Source: Rhodoferax sp. UBA4127 (GTDB taxonomy: Bacteria > Pseudomonadota > Gammaproteobacteria > Burkholderiales > Burkholderiaceae_C). From it: a stretch of 11,940 nucleotides of DNA. A model generated the notes under the pieces. That model searched no databases. It was not told the DNA's origin and worked only from the letters and a program-made list of their open reading frames with translations. The stretch covers positions 10,896 through 22,835 of the forward strand of contig DFWT01000142.1 in the NCBI GenBank assembly GCA_002381045.1, read 5' to 3'. Both the position numbers and the translations under genes were made by a program. Shown here in pieces: positions 1-6,616 of the stretch (the first letter of the stretch is position 1; every line of letters begins with the position of its first letter).

Positions 1-230
1 TGATTGGCTCGGCCGCCATCTCGTTCTTGATGAGCTTTGAGAACTTCAACACCACACTGATGCTGGTGGGTTCGGACGCACCGCTGACCGTGATGATGTA
101 CGGCCGCATGCGCGAAGGCGCCACCCCGGTGCTCAACGCGGTGAGTCTGTTGCTGATGGTGGCATCAGCCATGCTGGCGCTAACCATGATGCGGGGGTCT
201 AAATCAAGCGAGTCCAACTCAACATCTTGA
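1..230 (+). CDS. ABC transporter permease, PotC-like, C-terminal end (partial)
   Basis: This is the 3' end of a gene that begins before the window; the reading frame is open from base 3 and stops with TGA at 228-230, leaving about 75 residues. The readable part contains SFENFNTTLMLVGSDAPLTV and then MMYGRMREGATPVLNAVS, which is characteristic of the last segment of PotC/PotI-type permeases of polyamine-like ABC importers. A final hydrophobic helix (LLLMVASAMLALTMM) ends in a short polar cytoplasmic tail. Such proteins form one half of the inner-membrane channel and work with a second permease, an ATPase and a periplasmic binding protein, which presumably lie upstream. The substrate cannot be told from this fragment; polyamines or another small amine are plausible from the family. 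A terminator directly downstream marks this as the last gene of its operon. The family call is fairly secure, the substrate is not. Confidence 0.85.
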   Translation, partial: IGSAAISFLMSFENFNTTLMLVGSDAPLTVMMYGRMREGATPVLNAVSLLLMVASAMLALTMMRGSKSSESNSTS

Positions 231-246
231 ACTAGCTACATGGTTT

Positions 247-290
247 AAAACCTGCAATCTGAAGAAATGATTTTCAAATTGCAGGTTTTT
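247..290 (+). terminator. Intrinsic terminator after the ABC permease gene
   Basis: A perfect inverted repeat, AAAACCTGCAAT at 247-258 and ATTGCAGGTTTT at 278-289, encloses a 19-base loop. The 3' arm runs into five T residues (286-290). It sits 16 bases past the permease stop codon, so it most likely ends that transcript. The A-run on the 5' side means it could also act on the opposite strand. Confidence 0.8.
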
Positions 291-306
291 GTCATACCAT
301 GGCACC

Positions 307-1494
307 ATGATTCAACGTCACATTTCTCCCTTGCTTCAGCAATTAGCTGCGCAATTCCCGGTGATCACTTTGACGGGTCCCAGGCAAAGTGGCAAGACCA
401 CGCTGGCTAAAAGTTTGTTTGCCGACAAGCCTTATGTCACACTGGAAGATCCTGACGTGCGTCGCTTTGCCACTGACGACCCAAGGGGCTTTTTGACAGC
501 CTACCGGCTAGGGGCCATCTTTGACGAGATCCAACGAGCGCCCGAGCTGACTTCGTACCTGCAGGGCATGGTGGATACCGACCCGCAACCCGGTCGGTAT
601 ATTCTGACGGGCAGTCACCAGTTTGAGTTGATGACGCAGGTATCGCAGTCTTTGGCTGGCCGAACTGCCGTATTGCGACTGCTGCCGTTCACTTTGGCAG
701 AAGTACAAGTCCTGCGTGGGAAAGATGCCGTTGCGCCTGACTTGCCCCAAACCCTGCTAACTGGGTTTTACCCACGCATCCATGACAAAAAACTAAGTCC
801 GTCACAAGCCTTGGCGGACTACTTTGCCACCTATGTGGAGCGCGACTTGCGGCAACTGGCTGCGGTGCAGGACCAGCAACGCTTTGAGAGGTTCGTGCGC
901 CTATGCGCAGGTCGCACAGGGCAGTTGCTCAATCTAAACAGCCTGGGCAACGATGCGGGTATATCGCATGTGACGGCGCGCGCCTGGATTGACTTGCTGC
1001 AGACCAGCTACATCGTGCATTTGCTGCCGCCCTGGTTTACCAACACCGGCAAGCGTTTAATCAAAGCACCAAAACTATACTTTTACGACGTGGGCTTGGC
1101 CTGCTGGCTGCTTGGACTGCGAACCGCAGAGCAAGTGGCCCATGACCCCTTGTGGGGAAGTTTGTTTGAAAACTTTGTCATCATGGAGGCCATGAAAGAC
1201 CGCCTCAACGCCGGTGAAAACGCCGAGATGTATTTCTACCGCGATTCGGAGGGTAACGAGATTGATCTGCTGCTACCCACAGGTGGCAAGATGCACGCGA
1301 TCGAGATCAAGGCGGGTGCCACAGTCAATCCAGACTATTTCAAAGGGCTCAAAACGTTCGCGACGCATCACCCAGCTTCTGTCGCTGGTGGTGGGGTGAT
1401 ATTCGGAGGAACGCAGAGCCAATTTCGCAGCGACTGGCCAGTGCATTCGTGGCTGCAGTTGCAAACCAAGCCATGCCTTACGCCCACACCATAA
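307..1494 (+). CDS. Predicted ATPase, AAA_14 + DUF4143
   Basis: A 395-residue protein of the widespread bacterial and archaeal AAA_14/DUF4143 ATPase family, whose cellular role is poorly defined. The Walker A motif GPRQSGKTT is at residues 24-32 and a Walker B-like AIFDEIQ at 70-76. GRYILTGSHQF, near residue 96, is the typical sensor segment. The middle carries the DUF4143 signature YFATYVERDLRQL. The C-terminal part has EIDLLL followed by AIEIKAG, resembling a PD-(D/E)xK nuclease-like fold. I chose ATG 307 because the family starts with a short MIQRxI segment; the in-frame TTG at 289 lies inside the terminator stem. No clear Shine-Dalgarno sequence or promoter is visible in the 16 bases between terminator and start. 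The end overlaps eutB by 22 bases in another frame, with about ten unusual C-terminal residues. By eye it is less GC-rich than its neighbours, so it may have been acquired. Confidence 0.88.
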   Translation: MIQRHISPLLQQLAAQFPVITLTGPRQSGKTTLAKSLFADKPYVTLEDPDVRRFATDDPRGFLTAYRLGAIFDEIQRAPELTSYLQGMVDTDPQPGRYILTGSHQFELMTQVSQSLAGRTAVLRLLPFTLAEVQVLRGKDAVAPDLPQTLLTGFYPRIHDKKLSPSQALADYFATYVERDLRQLAAVQDQQRFERFVRLCAGRTGQLLNLNSLGNDAGISHVTARAWIDLLQTSYIVHLLPPWFTNTGKRLIKAPKLYFYDVGLACWLLGLRTAEQVAHDPLWGSLFENFVIMEAMKDRLNAGENAEMYFYRDSEGNEIDLLLPTGGKMHAIEIKAGATVNPDYFKGLKTFATHHPASVAGGGVIFGGTQSQFRSDWPVHSWLQLQTKPCLTPTP

Positions 1495-2900
1495 ACGCTC
1501 ACGACTATCACTTTGAGACCCTGCGTACGCTCCTGGCCAAAGCCAGTCCGCAGCGCTCGGGCGATCAACTGGCGGGCGTGGCTGCAGCGAATGCGCAGGA
1601 ACGGGTGGCAGCGCAAATGGCGCTGGCTGAAGTCCCGCTCCGTCAATTTTTAAGTGAGGCGGTCGTACCGTATGAAGACGATGAAGTCACCCGGCTGATT
1701 CTGGACAGCCACGACGCGCAGGCGTTCGCCCCAGTCAGCCACCTCACAGTGGGCGACTTTCGCAACTGGCTGCTGAGCGACAACGCCAACGCCCAAAGCT
1801 TGGCTGACCTCGCGCCTGGTCTAACGCCAGAAATGGTGGCCGCTGCCAGCAAGCTGTGTCGGCTGCAAGACCTGGTGCTGATCGCCCGCAAATGCCGGGT
1901 GGTGACCCGCTTTCGCAGCACCATTGGCTTGGCCGGTCGCATGGCCACGCGACTTCAGCCCAATCACCCCACGGATGACATGCAAGGTATTGCCGCCAGC
2001 TTGCTCGACGGCCTGCTGCTGGGCAGCGGTGACGCGGTGATTGGCATCAACCCGGCCAGTGACAACGTGCCTCAGGTGGTGCGCCTGCTGCACATGTTGG
2101 GCGACGTGATTGCCCATTACGGTATTCCGACCCAGTCCTGTGTGCTTACCCATGTGACCAACACCCTTCAGGCCATTGGGCGAGGCGCGCCGGTGGATCT
2201 GGTGTTTCAATCGATTGGTGGCACCGAGGCCACCAACAGCAGCTTTGGCCTGAACCTGGCCTTGTTGCAAGAAGCACGCGACGCCGCACTTTCCTTGCAT
2301 CGCGCCACGCTGCTCGACGAGCATGGCCAGCCCAGCGGTAACGTGATGTATTTCGAGACCGGCCAGGGCAGCGCGCTGTCGGCCAACGCCCACCATGGTT
2401 GTGACCAGCAGACCATCGAAGCGCGTGCCTATGCGGTGGCGCGGCACTTCAAGCCACTGCTGGTCAACACCGTCGTTGGCTTCATTGGGCCTGAGTATTT
2501 GTTCAATGGCAAACAAATCACCCGCGCTGGTCTGGAAGACCATTTTTGCGGCAAGTTGCTGGGCGTGCCCATGGGCTGCGACGTCTGCTACACCAACCAC
2601 GCCGAAGCCGATTCGGATGACATGGACGCCCTGTTGACCCTTCTGGGGGCGGCGGGCTGCAACTTCATCATGGGCGTGCCGGGCTCTGACGACATCATGC
2701 TGAACTACCAGAGCACCTCGTTCCACGATGCCCAGGTCATGCGTCAAATACTGGGCCTGCGCGCAGCGCCTGAGTTTGAAGCGTGGCTGGAAAAAATGGG
2801 CATTTGCGCCGCCAACGATTTGCCTGATGCTCCACAGAGATTGACGAACCAACTGGCAGCACCTTTTGCATCAGCCATTGCACGATTGGGAACTGCCTGA
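1473..2900 (+). CDS. eutB: Ethanolamine ammonia-lyase large subunit EutB
   Basis: This is the catalytic subunit of adenosylcobalamin-dependent ethanolamine ammonia-lyase, which converts ethanolamine to acetaldehyde and ammonia with EutC in the cytoplasm. The 475-residue product closely follows the E. coli protein (about 453 residues), with a modest C-terminal extension. Residues known to bind substrate are present: R160 and Q162 in the TRLQPNHPTDD segment, N193 in GINP, E295 in YFETGQGS (E. coli E287) and D370 in GCDVCYTNHA (E. coli D362). The start is ATG 1473, giving MPYAHTI, the usual EutB N-terminus; the in-frame GTG at 1449 would add eight uncharacteristic residues. The start lies inside the end of the ATPase gene and has no evident Shine-Dalgarno sequence, so translational coupling to the ATPase is possible. 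Its stop shares one base with the eutC start. No shell genes or eutA reactivase are in the window, which suggests the short, non-compartment form of the pathway. Confidence 0.97.
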   Translation: MPYAHTINAHDYHFETLRTLLAKASPQRSGDQLAGVAAANAQERVAAQMALAEVPLRQFLSEAVVPYEDDEVTRLILDSHDAQAFAPVSHLTVGDFRNWLLSDNANAQSLADLAPGLTPEMVAAASKLCRLQDLVLIARKCRVVTRFRSTIGLAGRMATRLQPNHPTDDMQGIAASLLDGLLLGSGDAVIGINPASDNVPQVVRLLHMLGDVIAHYGIPTQSCVLTHVTNTLQAIGRGAPVDLVFQSIGGTEATNSSFGLNLALLQEARDAALSLHRATLLDEHGQPSGNVMYFETGQGSALSANAHHGCDQQTIEARAYAVARHFKPLLVNTVVGFIGPEYLFNGKQITRAGLEDHFCGKLLGVPMGCDVCYTNHAEADSDDMDALLTLLGAAGCNFIMGVPGSDDIMLNYQSTSFHDAQVMRQILGLRAAPEFEAWLEKMGICAANDLPDAPQRLTNQLAAPFASAIARLGTA

Positions 2901-3739
2901 TGACGCTGCCCGCCCTGATAACTGCGACGCCGTCGGAGGGGCTAAGGAGTTTCACCGACGCTCGCATTGCGCTGGGTCGCGCGGGTGTCAGCCAGCCCAC
3001 CGTAGCACATCTGGCATTTCAACTGGCCCATGCGCAAGCGCGCGATGCGGTGCATCTGCCACTGGATGCGCACGGCCTTGCGGCCAGCTTGGAGAGTCAG
3101 GGTTTGCCAACCCTGATGTTGCAAAGCCAGGCTGCCGATCGGACGACTTACCTGCAACGTCCGGACCTGGGGCGGCGCCTGGATGCGGCTTCACTTGAAA
3201 CCCTGACGCTCTGGCAAAGCGGCAGGACTGCCCAAAATTTTGACGTGGCTTTTGTTGTCGTAGACGGGCTCTCACCCTTGGCGATTCACCAAAACGCGCT
3301 GCCCTTTGTGTCGGTCATGTTGCAGCGCTTGGCCCATGACGCAGCTAACACCTGGACCGTAGCACCATTCACTGTGGTGTCACAGGGGCGCGTGGCTGTG
3401 GGTGACGAAGTGGGTGAACAGTTGCGCGCCAAGCTTGTGGTGGTACTGATTGGAGAACGCCCGGGTTTGAGTTCGCCCGACAGCATGGGGCTGTATATCA
3501 CCTGGCAGCCCAAAGTGGGCACCACGGATGCGGCGCGCAATTGCATCTCCAATGTGCGCCCTGCCGGTTTGTCGGTGGATGCGGCAACGTTGACACTGCA
3601 CCAATTGATGACCCAAGCCCGGGCCAAACGCCTGACTGGCGTTGGACTGAAGGACGATGTGGATCACCAGATTGCATGCAACGCGGAGGCGGCTTCGGTG
3701 CCAGACAGTTCTGCACTCTGGCCCAGGGTCACCCGTTGA
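2900..3739 (+). CDS. eutC: Ethanolamine ammonia-lyase small subunit EutC
   Basis: This is the smaller subunit of ethanolamine ammonia-lyase; with EutB it forms the adenosylcobalamin-binding site. At 279 residues it is slightly shorter than the E. coli protein (295). Family landmarks are RPDLGRRLD at 87-95, DGLSPLAIH at 122-130 after a hydrophobic strand, GERPGLSSPDSMGLYI at 185-200 and the conserved TTDAARNCISNVRPAGL near the C-terminus. The N-terminus is variable in this family and here begins directly with the TGATG junction, in which the A of the eutB stop is the first base of the start codon. That arrangement points to translational coupling and one-to-one expression of the two subunits. 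The gene ends 39 bases before cdd, with no terminator in between, so read-through into the nucleoside genes is possible. Confidence 0.96.
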   Translation: MTLPALITATPSEGLRSFTDARIALGRAGVSQPTVAHLAFQLAHAQARDAVHLPLDAHGLAASLESQGLPTLMLQSQAADRTTYLQRPDLGRRLDAASLETLTLWQSGRTAQNFDVAFVVVDGLSPLAIHQNALPFVSVMLQRLAHDAANTWTVAPFTVVSQGRVAVGDEVGEQLRAKLVVVLIGERPGLSSPDSMGLYITWQPKVGTTDAARNCISNVRPAGLSVDAATLTLHQLMTQARAKRLTGVGLKDDVDHQIACNAEAASVPDSSALWPRVTR

Positions 3740-3778
3740 CGCTGGGCTTGTGCACTCGGTTCGCAGTACAGTGCGGCC

Positions 3779-4210
3779 ATGTCAATTTTTACTCTCTCTG
3801 ACGCCCAACAACACGCCTTGTTGCAAGCCGCCCGCAGCGCCCAGTTGAAAGCCTACGCGCCGTATTCAAAGTACAAAGTCGGTGCGGCCGTGCTGGACGA
3901 GCATGGTCAAATTCACGCAGGTTGCAATGTGGAAAACGCAGCGTATCCCGAAGGTTTGTGCGCAGAAGCGGCTGCCTTGAGCGCAATGGTGCTGGCCGGT
4001 GGCACGCGGGCACATGCCGTGCTGGTGGTCGGCAACGGTGGCGCTGGCAACTGGATCACACCCTGCGGTGGTTGCCGCCAAAAGCTGCGTGAATTTGGCC
4101 CTGCGGAAATGCCCATTCTGAGCGCCAATGCCACTGAACTAGGGCCTCGCCACACACTCAGCGCCCTGCTGCCTGAGAGCTTTGGGCCAGACCACTTGAA
4201 TGCCGATTAG
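3779..4210 (+). CDS. cdd: Cytidine deaminase
   Basis: Cytidine deaminase hydrolyses cytidine and deoxycytidine to uridine and deoxyuridine in the cytoplasm, the entry step of pyrimidine nucleoside salvage. The 143-residue length fits the short, homotetrameric zinc-dependent class. The substrate-binding NVENAAYPEG is at 50-59. The zinc and catalytic motif C61-A-E63 and the second zinc motif P95-C96-G-G-C99 are both intact. One variation stands out: the arginine that follows the catalytic Glu in B. subtilis CDA (CAER) is alanine here (CAEA), a change also seen in other proteobacterial members as far as I recall. The start is ATG 3779. The purine nucleoside phosphorylase gene follows after only six bases, so the two are surely co-transcribed. 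Function is well supported. Confidence 0.96.
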   Translation: MSIFTLSDAQQHALLQAARSAQLKAYAPYSKYKVGAAVLDEHGQIHAGCNVENAAYPEGLCAEAAALSAMVLAGGTRAHAVLVVGNGGAGNWITPCGGCRQKLREFGPAEMPILSANATELGPRHTLSALLPESFGPDHLNAD

Positions 4211-4216
4211 GTTCCC

Positions 4217-5032
4217 ATGGCCATCTCCGCTTCTGCCGCTCTCGGCGCGATAAAACAAGCTGCACATCAGCTCCAGCCGCGCATTGCCGTGGTGTTGGGG
4301 TCGGGCTGGGGCGGTCTGACGGACCACATCGCCGATGCGATCCAAATCCAATACACCGACCTGCCTGGCTTTCCGCAACCCACGGTGACCGGCCACAGCG
4401 CTACCTTGTGGCTGGGGCACATTGGCAAACAACCAGTGGCGGTGATGAGCGGGCGCAAACACGGTTACGAATCCGGCGCGGTCGATGGCATGGCATTGCC
4501 CCTGCAGGTGATGAAGCAGCTGGGTTGCCACACCTTGGTGCAAACCAATGCAGCGGGCAGTCTGCGCCTGGACATGCCGCCTCAGAGCCTGATGCTAATC
4601 ACCGACCACCTCAACCTGCCGCAGCGTTCGCCCTTGGTGGGATCAAGTGGCTCGGAGCGTTTTGTCAATATGGTGGATGCATATGACCATAAGCTCAATC
4701 GACTTGCAGCCCTTACCGCACTTGCGCAAGGCGCTACGCTTTTTGAAGGTGTCTATGCCTGGTTTCTGGGACCGCAGTTTGAAACCCCAGCTGAAATACG
4801 CATGGCCCGGCTGCTGGGCGCCGATGCGGTAGGCATGAGCACCGTGCCCGAGACTATTCTGGCGCGGCATTTAGGCATGCGGGTGCTGGCCTTGTCATTC
4901 ATCACCAACTTGGGTGCGGGCATGTCGACCGAGCACCTGAGCCACGCCCATACTTTGCAACAAGCACAAGAGGGAAGTGCCCATGCCAGCCGTTTGTTGG
5001 CGGACATCATTGCCAAACTACCTGAACCATGA
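4217..5032 (+). CDS. Purine nucleoside phosphorylase, trimeric (PunA/XapA) type
   Basis: A 271-residue enzyme of the trimeric PNP family (MTAP/PNP type), which splits purine (deoxy)nucleosides with phosphate into base and (deoxy)ribose-1-phosphate. Phosphate-site landmarks are LGSGWGG at 27-33, H60 in TGHSA and R80-K-H82 in SGRKHGYE; NAAGSL is at 111-116. The purine-site glutamate is E189 in GPQFETPAEIR, and the asparagine equivalent to human N243 is N231 in ITNLGAG. GADAVGMSTVPE at 201-212 is the standard family signature. Whether it prefers guanosine/inosine or also takes xanthosine (XapA-like) cannot be settled by reading, so no symbol is given. It starts six bases after cdd, with only a weak AGG as ribosome signal, and its stop overlaps the deoC start as ATGA. 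The product feeds DeoC after conversion by a phosphopentomutase, which is not in the window. Confidence 0.93.
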   Translation: MAISASAALGAIKQAAHQLQPRIAVVLGSGWGGLTDHIADAIQIQYTDLPGFPQPTVTGHSATLWLGHIGKQPVAVMSGRKHGYESGAVDGMALPLQVMKQLGCHTLVQTNAAGSLRLDMPPQSLMLITDHLNLPQRSPLVGSSGSERFVNMVDAYDHKLNRLAALTALAQGATLFEGVYAWFLGPQFETPAEIRMARLLGADAVGMSTVPETILARHLGMRVLALSFITNLGAGMSTEHLSHAHTLQQAQEGSAHASRLLADIIAKLPEP

Positions 5033-5814
5033 ATCCATCCACGCTTTCCTTGGCCGCCGGTGCCCGCATCGCCCTGACCTGCCTGGACCTCACCAGCCTG
5101 AACGACCTGGACACAGAAGCAGACATTGCCAAGCTGTGCCAACGTGCCCAGAGCCCGCTGGGTCACGTAGCTGCCGTGTGTGTCTGGCCACGCCTGGCGG
5201 CGTTTGCGCGCTCGCAACTGCCGGCACACATTGCAGTGGCGGCAGTGGCCAATTTCCCGCATGGCAACGCGGATGTGAATGCCGCCGTGCGTGACACTCA
5301 GCAGATCGTGCAGACCGGCGCGCACGAGGTGGACGTGGTGCTGCCGTACAAGACACTCATCGCAGGTGACGACATGGCGGTGTCCAACTTGCTAAACGCT
5401 GTGCGCCAGGCCTGCCCGGGCCTAGTGCTCAAAGTCATCCTGGAAACCGGCGAACTTAAAACACCTTTGCTGATTCAGCGCGCCAGTCAATTGGCCCTGG
5501 ATGCGGGCGCGGACTTTCTAAAAACCAGCACCGGCAAAACCCCGGTGCATGCCACGGTGGAAGCTGCACGCGCCATGCTCAGCGCCATTGCCGCCAGTTC
5601 GTCTGCCAGAGATCATGTGGGTTTTAAGGCCTCAGGCGGCATAAAGACAGTGCAGGAAGCTATTCATTATGAAGCTTTGACTCAGCAGCTTTTAGGCTTG
5701 GCCACACTCACACCCAAACGCTTTCGTATTGGTGCCAGCAGCCTGTTGGGCGACATCGAAGCCGTGTTGAACCCGGAATCTGCAACCCACGCCCAACTAG
5801 GCGGCAGCTACTGA
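5029..5814 (+). CDS. deoC: Deoxyribose-phosphate aldolase
   Basis: DeoC cleaves 2-deoxyribose-5-phosphate into glyceraldehyde-3-phosphate and acetaldehyde, the last step of deoxynucleoside catabolism. The 261-residue protein matches the E. coli enzyme (259) along its length. The catalytic residues are visible: D102 in EVDVVLPY, the Schiff-base lysine K165 in ADFLKTSTGK, and the second lysine K200 in GFKASGGI (E. coli K201, where the motif reads KPAGGI). The phosphate-binding RIGASSLL lies near the C-terminus. The ATG overlaps the preceding stop codon in an ATGA junction, so translation is probably coupled to the phosphorylase. Downstream lies a 137-base gap with no convincing terminator before the PEBP gene. 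Confidence 0.97.
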   Translation: MNPSTLSLAAGARIALTCLDLTSLNDLDTEADIAKLCQRAQSPLGHVAAVCVWPRLAAFARSQLPAHIAVAAVANFPHGNADVNAAVRDTQQIVQTGAHEVDVVLPYKTLIAGDDMAVSNLLNAVRQACPGLVLKVILETGELKTPLLIQRASQLALDAGADFLKTSTGKTPVHATVEAARAMLSAIAASSSARDHVGFKASGGIKTVQEAIHYEALTQQLLGLATLTPKRFRIGASSLLGDIEAVLNPESATHAQLGGSY

Positions 5815-5938
5815 ACACACTCCCTGCAACGGGTACTTTCCAACCTGCCAGCCAGTTACATGGCATCGGCAGCAAATGCAGCGTTGGTCAATAATCCGCC
5901 TCTGATTCCACCCACGAATCAATTACTCAAAAACCAAT

Positions 5939-5943
5939 AGGAG
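5939..5943 (+). promoter_or_regulatory. Strong Shine-Dalgarno sequence for the PEBP gene
   Basis: AGGAG ends eight bases before ATG 5952 in an A-rich context. It is the clearest ribosome-binding site on the plus strand here and fixes the start. With the 137-base gap upstream, it suggests that this gene is translated independently of the deoC group. Confidence 0.75.
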
Positions 5944-5951
5944 ATCACCCC

Positions 5952-6575
5952 ATGAACGCACCCACACGCCTCGCCACTACGCTCGCTTTGTCTGCTGCTG
6001 CCTTGGGCCTGAGCCTGGCCAGTTTGCCTGCCGTGGCGCAGAGCGGCACGTTCACCCTGTCCAGTCCGGATCTGGCCAATGGCACCTTTGCCGATAAGTT
6101 CATTCTGAACGGTTTTGGCTGCAAGGGGGGCAATGTGTCACCGGCGCTGGTTTGGAGCAACGTGCCGGCTGGCACCAAGTCTTTGGCCCTGCAAATCCAT
6201 GATCCGGACGCCCCCACGGGTGCCGGCTTCTGGCACTGGACGGTGTACAACATTCCGCCCACAACCACCGCACTGCCGCAAGGCGCGGGCAATTCACCAA
6301 GCACCCTGCCGGTGCCAGCCTGGGGTGGTGCCACCGACTTTTTGGACACCGGTGCCACGGGTGTGAACGGTAACTACGGCGGCCCCTGCCCGCCGGTGGG
6401 CGACAAACCGCACCGCTACAACTTCACCCTGTACGCCCTGGCGGTGGATGATGTGCAACAAGCCGGCGGCATCCCCAAAACCGGCACGGCCTCGCTCTTT
6501 TCCTTTGTGCTGAACAAGGGCCTGGGTGCCAACATGCTGGGCAAGGCCAGCTTCACTGCCACCTATGGGCGCTGA
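5952..6575 (+). CDS. Exported PEBP / YbhB-YbcL family protein
   Basis: A 207-residue member of the phosphatidylethanolamine-binding protein (Raf kinase inhibitor-like, YbhB/YbcL) family. Residues 1-30 form a typical Sec signal peptide: a positive start, a long Leu/Ala core and a probable cleavage after AVA or AVAQ, so the mature protein should be periplasmic. The ligand-pocket motifs are present: DPDAP at 84-88, the HWTVYNIP segment at 95-102, and GPCPPVGDKPHRY at 144-156. Two cysteines (57 and 146) could form a disulfide after export. The biochemical function of bacterial PEBPs is not established; binding of a small anionic or phospholipid head-group ligand is a family-level expectation only. 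It stands between deoC and deoA, separated by 137 and 41 bases, and may be an unrelated insertion into the deo cluster. Confidence 0.92.
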   Translation: MNAPTRLATTLALSAAALGLSLASLPAVAQSGTFTLSSPDLANGTFADKFILNGFGCKGGNVSPALVWSNVPAGTKSLALQIHDPDAPTGAGFWHWTVYNIPPTTTALPQGAGNSPSTLPVPAWGGATDFLDTGATGVNGNYGGPCPPVGDKPHRYNFTLYALAVDDVQQAGGIPKTGTASLFSFVLNKGLGANMLGKASFTATYGR

Positions 6576-6616
6576 TTGAACGGCAGAGACAAGTCGCCAC
6601 CCAGCAGCCCAAACTG

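Noticed and set aside
289..306. Upstream TTG start for the ATPase gene
   Set aside because: It lies within the terminator's 3' arm and adds six residues not expected in this family; ATG 307 gives the typical start.
231..306. Possible promoter for the ATPase gene (TTGAAC near 227)
   Set aside because: No -10 element at 16-18 bases; the A/T-rich words here belong to the terminator arms.
1821..2852. Long open frame on the minus strand opposite eutB (343 codons)
   Set aside because: It lies fully antisense to an unmistakable eutB, has no recognisable domain, and its His/Gln/Val-rich composition is the usual by-product of GC-rich codon bias.
3736..3778. Possible promoter before cdd (TTGACG near 3736)
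   Set aside because: No -10-like hexamer stands at an acceptable distance; the nearest candidate, TACAGT, is about 25 bases away.
5815..5937. Possible terminator or riboswitch between deoC and the PEBP gene
   Set aside because: Only a short CTGCC/GGCAG pairing is visible, without a T-run or a conserved structured core.
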